Shown piece by piece: positions 1 to 6,500 of a stretch of 28,904 nucleotides of DNA; the stretch's first letter is position 1, and each line of letters starts with the position of its first letter. The DNA comes from an uncultured Peptococcaceae bacterium (GTDB lineage Bacteria > Bacillota > Peptococcia > Peptococcales > Peptococcaceae). The stretch lies in the NCBI GenBank assembly GCA_958451915.1, contig CAUDRX010000008.1, forward strand, positions 1 to 28,904, read 5' to 3'. The notes beneath the pieces were generated by a model. It saw nothing but the letters and a program-made list of their open reading frames with translations, was not told where the DNA came from and made no database searches. The position numbers and the translations under genes were made by a program.

Positions 1-360
1 TTTCTTTTTGTCCTTCTTCTTCTTGTCTTTTTTCTTATCCTTTTTGGATTTTTTCTTTTTGTCTTTCTTCTTTTTCTTGTCCTTCTTGTCGTCGGCTGGG
101 GCCGCTTCTTCGACGACGATCGCATCGTCTTCTTCCGCGGTTTCATCGGCGATCTCAGCTTCGAGGTCGCTGACCGCTTCTTCGGCGATCATCTCTTCGC
201 CGTCGTCTTCGATGTTTTCGTCGGTGATGCCAGCAGCCGCTTCTTCCGGGGCGGCTTCGCTCACTGGTGCGTCATCGTGGATGATGGCGTTTTCGGTGCC
301 TTCAACAAGGATCGGTTCCTCCGGCTGGGTGCCAGTGGTCTTTTCTTCTTGGTTTGTCAT
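1..360 (-). CDS. Acidic then lysine/aspartate-rich protein, N-terminal part only
   Basis: The gene starts at the minus-strand ATG at 360 and is still open at the window edge, so only the first 120 residues are seen. An AAGGAG Shine-Dalgarno lies about 10 nt upstream, and the phosphotransferase gene ends only 21 nt before the start, so the two are probably one operon. Residues 1-92 are Glu/Asp/Ala-rich. From about residue 93 the chain is almost only Lys and Asp (KKDKKKKKD-like runs with a single Ser). No catalytic domain is visible. The tail could be a polyphosphate-binding or polyphosphorylation-type region (yeast PASK clusters are Ser/Lys/acidic), or a linker before a domain such as polyphosphate kinase that lies outside the window. 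The reading frame and start are solid; the function is unknown. Confidence 0.8.
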   Translation of the reverse strand, partial: MTNQEEKTTGTQPEEPILVEGTENAIIHDDAPVSEAAPEEAAAGITDENIEDDGEEMIAEEAVSDLEAEIADETAEEDDAIVVEEAAPADDKKDKKKKKDKKKKSKKDKKKDKKKKDKKK

Positions 361-381
361 GGGGGATCGACTCCTTTTTTG

Positions 382-1962
382 TTACTTTTGTTCCTTCTCT
401 TTGCGGTTGTTTTTCTCGGTGCTGCTCTTTTTGCTCTGCACGACCTGGGCTTCGATCTGTGCGTCGCCGTGCAGGATCTCTTCGACGGCGCGCGGCACAT
501 CGGTCTCGATGCCGCGTTTTTCCAAAGCTTTGCGCGCCGCTTCCACGAAATGCTCGAGCACGTGGATGCGGGCATAGTGTTTGTCCATGCTTGGCATGAC
601 GATCCATGGTGCGACGGAAGTGGAGGTGCGCATGACCATGTCGTTCATGGCTTCGACGTATTCATCGAACTTGTCATGGTTGCGCCAGTCTTCGTCGGTG
701 ATCTTGTAGTGCTTTTCCGGGGTGTTCTCGCGGTCCCTGAAGCGTACAAGCTGTTCTTCTTTGTCGATGATGAGCAAAAACTTCAGGAGGATGTAGCCGT
801 CTTCGACAAGAGTGGCTTCCATCTCGTTGATCTCTGAGTAGGCATCCTGCCAGCGCTGCGTGGAGGCAAAGCCCTCGATTCGCTCGACCATGACACGGCC
901 GTACCAGCTGCGGTCGTAGATGGTGAGGTGGCCTGGCGTTGGGAAGGTCTGATAGAAGCGCCAGAGATAGTGGTGGTCCAGCTCATATTTCGTTGGCGCA
1001 GCTGTGGTGGCCACGCTGTAGCTGCGCGGGTCCATGAGGCGCGTCAAACGCTTGATGCAGCCGCCTTTGCCGGAAGCATCGGTGCCTTCAAAGACGACGA
1101 TCGCCGGGACCCGGTGCAGATAGAGCTGGTAGAGCAGGGCTGCGGCTTCCTTTTGGAGCGGCCGCAGTTTGGCGCGGTAGACATCGTCTTCGATGGTCTT
1201 GGTAAGATCGACCTGAGCCAGCGGCTCACCGACGACCGGTGGCAGCGGTTTGGCGCAGGTCTCCAGCGGCCGGTCGAGGTGCCACTGGAGGCAGCGGATG
1301 AGGGTCGCGAGGATCTGTTTGGACGCGCGCTTCTTATCCGCTGCATCGATCACCCGCCATGGACAGGTGAGAGAAGTGGTGCTGCTGATGATGCGGTCGA
1401 AATGTTTGCGGAACTTGTCGTAATGCTTGAGCTGGTAACGGTCAAAATCCTCCAGGAGGAAGCTGCGGCTCTTGTCCTTTTCCAGCGCAGAGATGGCATC
1501 GGCCATCTGCGCTTCCGTCTGGTCGAGGAAGAACTTCACGACCAGGCAGCCGTCGTTGGTCAAAAGCCGCTCTGTGAAGCGGATGTCGCGCACCGCGTGC
1601 AGAAATTCCATCTCATTCTGGTCCGGATGATGCATCAGCTCCCGGTAAAAGCTGTGGTCGAAGATGCCGACCATGCCATGTGTCGGGAAGGCCTGGAAAA
1701 ACCGCCAGAGCATGGGGTGCTTTTTGTCCACGTCGGTGGCATCGTCAAACTGGGTCAGGTGGTAATAGCGTGGGTCGAGCTCACGCACTAGGTCGTTGAG
1801 GAGCTGCCCCTTGCCGGTCGCTTCCCAGCCGGAGAGGATGATGAGCAGGCTCCTGTCAGTGTCCTTGAGTTCACGCTGCAGCGCCGCCAGCTGGCTGCCC
1901 AGATCGGCGGTCTTCATCGCGAGCAGGGGATCACTGTCGGAGAAGTCCATTGCTTTAAACAT
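382..1962 (-). CDS. pap: Polyphosphate:AMP phosphotransferase (two-domain PPK2, class II)
   Basis: A 526-residue protein made of two tandem PPK2 domains. Class II PPK2 enzymes transfer phosphate from polyphosphate to AMP, giving ADP. The N-terminal domain has a P-loop GWEATGKG at 45-52 and FDHSFYREL at 101-109. The C-terminal domain has the canonical P-loop GTDASGKG at 293-300 and the lid/Walker B motif YDRSWYGRVMVER at 349-361. It is expected to be the catalytic half, as in the Pseudomonas two-domain enzyme, while the N-terminal half has a changed second motif. The last 20 residues are Lys/Glu-rich, echoing the Lys-rich protein encoded next. The start at 1962 has AAAGGA about 10 nt upstream. 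Family assignment is confident; the direction of flux in the cell is not visible. Confidence 0.93.
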   Translation of the reverse strand: MFKAMDFSDSDPLLAMKTADLGSQLAALQRELKDTDRSLLIILSGWEATGKGQLLNDLVRELDPRYYHLTQFDDATDVDKKHPMLWRFFQAFPTHGMVGIFDHSFYRELMHHPDQNEMEFLHAVRDIRFTERLLTNDGCLVVKFFLDQTEAQMADAISALEKDKSRSFLLEDFDRYQLKHYDKFRKHFDRIISSTTSLTCPWRVIDAADKKRASKQILATLIRCLQWHLDRPLETCAKPLPPVVGEPLAQVDLTKTIEDDVYRAKLRPLQKEAAALLYQLYLHRVPAIVVFEGTDASGKGGCIKRLTRLMDPRSYSVATTAAPTKYELDHHYLWRFYQTFPTPGHLTIYDRSWYGRVMVERIEGFASTQRWQDAYSEINEMEATLVEDGYILLKFLLIIDKEEQLVRFRDRENTPEKHYKITDEDWRNHDKFDEYVEAMNDMVMRTSTSVAPWIVMPSMDKHYARIHVLEHFVEAARKALEKRGIETDVPRAVEEILHGDAQIEAQVVQSKKSSTEKNNRKEKEQK

Positions 1963-2009
1963 GATTTACCATTCCTTTACGTGCACTTAAAGAACATTGC
2001 TTTAGCACA

Positions 2010-2015
2010 ATTATA
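2010..2015 (-). promoter_or_regulatory. Extended -10 element for the phosphotransferase gene
   Basis: On the minus strand the sequence reads TGTTATAAT, a perfect -10 with the TGn extension, about 48 nt upstream of the ATG. No good -35 is present, which is common for extended -10 promoters. Confidence 0.5.
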
Positions 2016-2056
2016 ACACAGCCTTAATGGTAAAATCAGGGGAATTCTCGTTAAAA

Positions 2057-2084
2057 TTGAAAAGTTTGTGTAAAGTTTTATAAA
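2057..2084 (+). promoter_or_regulatory. Candidate plus-strand promoter, distal to the dual-HTH regulator
   Basis: TTGAAA at 2057-2062, a 16-nt spacer and TATAAA at 2079-2084. It would transcribe a leader that carries a strong Shine-Dalgarno (GGGGAGGTGG) at 2091-2100 in front of a very short reading frame. Confidence 0.4.
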
Positions 2085-2105
2085 TCTTTCGGGGAGGTGG
2101 GATAA

Positions 2106-2153
2106 ATGAATTTGATAGCGCGCAATCGAACCGCCAGACGGTCATGCACATGA
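2106..2153 (+). other. Possible 15-codon upstream reading frame (leader peptide)
   Basis: ATG at 2106 follows GGGGAGGTGG at ideal spacing and reads MNLIARNRTARRSCT before TGA at 2151. The stop overlaps ATG at 2150 and abuts ATG at 2153, which open a 40-codon frame ending at 2272, inside the regulator gene. The combination of promoter, Shine-Dalgarno and stop-start overlap is suggestive of leader translation, but the peptides match nothing I recognise and could be chance. Confidence 0.25.
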
Positions 2154-2186
2154 TGAAAAAAATGCGGGAATATTTTTGTGCATCGC

Positions 2187-2215
2187 TTGAAAGTGTACGC
2201 GAAAACGACTACTAT
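2187..2215 (+). promoter_or_regulatory. Candidate proximal promoter of the dual-HTH regulator
   Basis: TTGAAA at 2187-2192, a 17-nt spacer and TACTAT at 2210-2215, about 35 nt before the chosen ATG. Confidence 0.4.
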
Positions 2216-2249
2216 TATTGTAGACATTACAAAGGAAGGAGATGCATCC

Positions 2250-3425
2250 ATGCGATACATTACTGTCAGTGAAGCCGCCGCGCGCTGGGGCATCTCTGAG
2301 CGGCTCGTGCAGCGCTACTGCACCCAGGGGCGCGTGCCCGGCGCCGCCAAGTTCAGCGGCCGCTGGGCCATCCCGGCGGATGCTGCCAAGCCGGACGACC
2401 CGCGCCGCGCCGCATCGCCGCTGAGGGAAAGCGGACCCATCCTGCAGCCGATGCCGCTGATGAACACTGCCTTCGCCCCGGGGACAGCGCTGGAAACAGC
2501 GCGCGCCGTCGAAGCCCCAGACCTGCGGGAGATCGCCCTGGCTGAATACTGTTATTTCACCGGGCAGGCTGAAAAGGCCACCGTTCTGGCCACGCCCCTC
2601 CTCGAACACACCGAGCCGGCAGTGCGTCTCTCGGCCTGTCTCATCGTCGGCTATGCCAGCCTCACCCTGGGCCAGATCCACCACGCCCGCGACGCCCTTG
2701 CACGCATGCAGCAGGTGCCGCTGGAAACGCTCTCGCCGGCATTGCAGGCAGCAGCGGTCTTTATCCTCAACACCGCTGCGGTGCTCCTGCACCTGCCAAC
2801 GCCGGTGGACGCCGGGGATCTCAGCCAGGCGCTGCGGCACCTGCCGCCGGGCCTGCGCCAGTTCGCCCTCTACATCCAGGCGCACCGCGCCTATCTCGAA
2901 GGCGAACACGCCAGGAGCCTCGGCATCGTCGAGACTGCCTTTGCCATCGAGCCGAGCACCTATCCCATCCCGGCGATCTATCTCCATCTCATCGCCGTCA
3001 TGGATGCCATGAGCCTGAAACGGCCTGCGCTTGCCGAGCGCCATCTCCTTGCCGCCTGGGACCTCGCCCGGCCCGATGACCTCATCGAAGCCTTCGGCGA
3101 GCACCACGGGCTCCTCGGCGGCATGCTCGAGGCCGTCATCAAGCCTCAGTGGCCCGATGACTTCAAGCGCATCATCGACATCACCTACCGTTTCTCTGCA
3201 GGCTGGCGGCGCGTCCACAACCCCGACACCGGCCACGCCGTCGCCGACAATCTCAGCACCACCGAGTTTGCGATCTGTATGCTTGCCGCCCGCAGCTGGA
3301 CCAATCAGGAGATCGCCGCCCACCTCGGTCTGTCCATCCACACCGTCAAGCAATACATTTCCAATGCGCTCTCCAAACTTGGCGTGAAGCAGCGCAAAGA
3401 CCTCAAACAGTTCATGCTCCTTTGA
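2250..3425 (+). CDS. Transcriptional regulator with N-terminal MerR/excisionase-type HTH and C-terminal LuxR-type HTH
   Basis: The start is the ATG at 2250, behind AAGGAAGGAG; the frame stays open to a GTG at 2178 but that lacks a ribosome site. The product is 391 residues. Residues 1-45 (YITVSEAAARWGISERLVQRY) look like an excisionase/MerR-like winged helix. Residues 60-315 are Ala/Leu-rich helical sequence resembling TPR-like sensor regions of LuxR-family activators. The last 65 residues (TTEFAICMLAARSWTNQEIA, then a GLSIHTVKQYISNALSKLG helix) form a clear LuxR/GerE HTH. Having DNA-binding domains at both ends suggests DNA bridging or binding to two sites. It is transcribed toward the SLH genes and may control them, but a strong terminator separates them. 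Ligand and targets are unknown. Confidence 0.85.
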   Translation: MRYITVSEAAARWGISERLVQRYCTQGRVPGAAKFSGRWAIPADAAKPDDPRRAASPLRESGPILQPMPLMNTAFAPGTALETARAVEAPDLREIALAEYCYFTGQAEKATVLATPLLEHTEPAVRLSACLIVGYASLTLGQIHHARDALARMQQVPLETLSPALQAAAVFILNTAAVLLHLPTPVDAGDLSQALRHLPPGLRQFALYIQAHRAYLEGEHARSLGIVETAFAIEPSTYPIPAIYLHLIAVMDAMSLKRPALAERHLLAAWDLARPDDLIEAFGEHHGLLGGMLEAVIKPQWPDDFKRIIDITYRFSAGWRRVHNPDTGHAVADNLSTTEFAICMLAARSWTNQEIAAHLGLSIHTVKQYISNALSKLGVKQRKDLKQFMLL

Positions 3426-3426
3426 A

Positions 3427-3465
3427 AGACTGGCCCCTGCCGCCCGGCGGGGACCAGTCTTTTTT
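3427..3465 (+). terminator. Rho-independent terminator after the dual-HTH regulator
   Basis: An 11-bp GC-rich stem, AGACTGGCCCC pairing with GGGGACCAGTCT across one bulged A, directly after the stop codon and followed by a T run. Confidence 0.9.
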
Positions 3466-3584
3466 GCGTCCAAACGGCTGATGGCAGGGCGGCTCTTTTG
3501 GGGTAAACTGAAAAAAACATCGCGCGCAGCAGTGTTTGTTGTGACAGATGCTGCAGGCAGATAAAAACAAAGGAGATGAACACC

Positions 3585-6500
3585 ATGATAAGAAAACGAT
3601 TGACAGCAGGGCTCATGACGGTCGTCATGCTGCTCTCGCTCCTGCCCGTGACGGCCATCGGGGCCGAAGCGGCAGAGTCGTCAGAGTTCGACAGCATCCT
3701 CAATATGGGGCAGCCGTCGGAGTTTGACCCTAAGGGCACGGAGAACCCCTATGGCTACGGAGTGGACCAGCCCTTCCTGATGAACGAGATGTCTGAGCTG
3801 GGCATTTACGGCATTAATAGCAATGGTAACTACAACTCGTTCCTCTGGTACGACGACTGGGACGGCGAGAATGACACCATCCCGAACAATTTTGGAAAGG
3901 ATGCAGTCAATGGCAGTTTTTCCGAGTATGGCTATTATCAAAATATGAAAAAGCTGGCCTTTGTGGAGATGATCGCCTTTGACCCGACCGGCAGCGGCCG
4001 CAAGGACCACATCGCCTACATCGGCTATCAGCACGAAGACGATAAGATGTACGTCGTTGTCCAGGACGCGGCCGATGTCAGCAAGAAGGCGGAATACGCA
4101 CTGCCTGGCAGCGCCTCCTGGCTGGAAAATGATTCGGGCAATCCGCGCAACTGGCGCGGCGGCAACTATGTCGCCATCACCGCCGGCGACTATGACGGCG
4201 ATGGCAAGGAGACCCTTGTGGCCTTTGACACCGCCGACAGCGAAGGGGACTATGGCCTCTATGAACTCCGCTGCGATGTCAGCGGCAGCGGCATTTCCAT
4301 CACCCAGAAAAGCGGCGGCACCGCCCTGCTCCATCAGCGCTATGTCAGCGATGACCTGGGCATGGCCGATGAGCCGCATCGTGGCGTCAAGCTCAGCTGT
4401 GACCTGGTGAGTGGCGACTTCAACGGCGATAGCAAGGACGATCTCGTGGCCGTCTCCTACCTCAATGGCGCCAAGGAGGGCCACTGGCAGCACAACTGCG
4501 AATATTACCAGCCAATGATGGGCGTGTCCTATGGCAAGGCGGGCGCCGATCCTGTACGGGACAGCGGCTGCCAGAAGCTCTACCTCGCCGTGGATGAGGG
4601 GACGACCAACGGCGTCCACAAGTATCAGACGATGTCCGCCGTGGGCCTGGATGCCGGTGACGTGGACGGAGATGGTACCGATGAGATCGTCGTCGGCGGC
4701 ACCAAGAACACCATCTCCTCCAAGACCAATTCCGAGGACGCAGACGATTCCTTCAACCTGGATGCAGGCACCTGGAACATCGCCGTCCTCAATGCCCGTG
4801 CCGATGGCAGCTTTGCCCAGCCGGGCACGGACACCAGCATGACCCAGTTCCACAGCGTCCCTTCCACGGGCTGGTTCTCCGGCGGTCATGGCGGTGAAGC
4901 GAGCCGCTCACCGCTGAGCGTGGACTGCGTGGCCTTCAACGGCAGCGTGAATGCCGAATACGTCCTCGTCGGCGGCAAGGTCCTCGACTTCTCCACCGGC
5001 TCTGCGAACGAGAAGTACACCATCTCCTTCCTCAAGGACAACGATGATTACGTCGAAAGCAATAAATGTGATGAGACCTTTATCCCATCTGTTGCTGTGG
5101 GCAATTTTGACGGCAACGACTATGGCTATGAGCAGGCCTTCTTCGTCTGGGTCAACAAACAGTCAGATGAAGACGACTATTACTACCGCCTCGGCGCCAT
5201 CGGCGGCAAGGGCTACGACGGCCAGGGCGGCGTTTCCACCGGCTTCTATGAGAAGGGGTCGGGCTTCTTCATGGCGAACCAGGGCGGTTTCGGCGCTGAA
5301 GGCAACTGGCGTTATTACACCAACTTCGCCCTCGTTGCCATGGACCGGGACGACGACGGGGTGCTGGCCCGCTACAAGGGCAAGGACTACGTCTACACCG
5401 ACCCGCAGATCTCTGCGGTGTTGCAGATGGCCCCATACTTTGACGGCCTCGACCTGGGCAGCGACTCCGGCGAGACCACCTACGCCTTCACCCAGACCTA
5501 CGAGTACACGCAAGGCACCGGCAACGAGGTCTCCTATGGGTTCGGCGTTGCCGGGACGGGCGAAACAAGCTTTGTCTCCGTGGAGTATCAGGCCGGCTCT
5601 GCCAACACCTGGAGCGAGAGCTTTGAAGAGACCCTGACCACTTCCACCAACGACGCCTTTGCCACCAAGGCCTACGACAGCGTCGTGCTCCAGCGCACGC
5701 CGGTCTTCATCTACACTTACGAGCTCTATGACAAGGACCATGGCGGCTGGTGCTGGGACACTCTGGGGCCTAAGGAGGAAGGGAATGGTTTTGCCATCTC
5801 CGTGCCAAAGACCCCGGTCTATGTGCAGATGACGATCGGCGATTACGACAAGTTCGTCGATGAATACAACGCCATGGTCGATGAAAAGCTCCAGGAATAC
5901 AAAGACACCACTGGCGAGGACTACGAGCCGGAACATCCATTGAAGCTCGAGAAGATCGCTGGGCAGAAGGCGTATCTGGGCCAGGAGGGCAACCCTTGGG
6001 CCTATGCCGATAACCTGAAGCAGATCAGCTCCACCAGCTTTGAGCTGGGCTACAATGGCGGCGAGACCCAGAGCACGCGCTCTGACGGCAGCGCCACCAC
6101 CGAGACCATCGAGAATTCTAACGGCTTCTCGATGGAAGTGAGCATCATGACAGGCCCGAATGTCTTCGACCAGAAAGCGCAGATCGGCGGCTACGCCAGC
6201 CTCGAATACATGAACACCCGCAGCGAGTCCCGCACCACCTCCAGCAGCATCGACACCACCGGCGCGGTGCAGAACCTCGACTGGCAGTATCTGGAGGAAA
6301 CATACGGCATCCCTGAAGCCGTCACCAAATCCTACAGCTTCCGCTGGGCCCTCGCCAAGGACAAGATCGACCTCGGCGTGGGTGGCAGCGAGGTGCCGGT
6401 CATCGCCTACAATCTCAGCGACATCAAGGCCCCGGCCCCAGCGGTGGGCGATCTGGCTGCTGAGCTCCAGGACGAAGACAGCGCCACCCTCAGCTGGACC

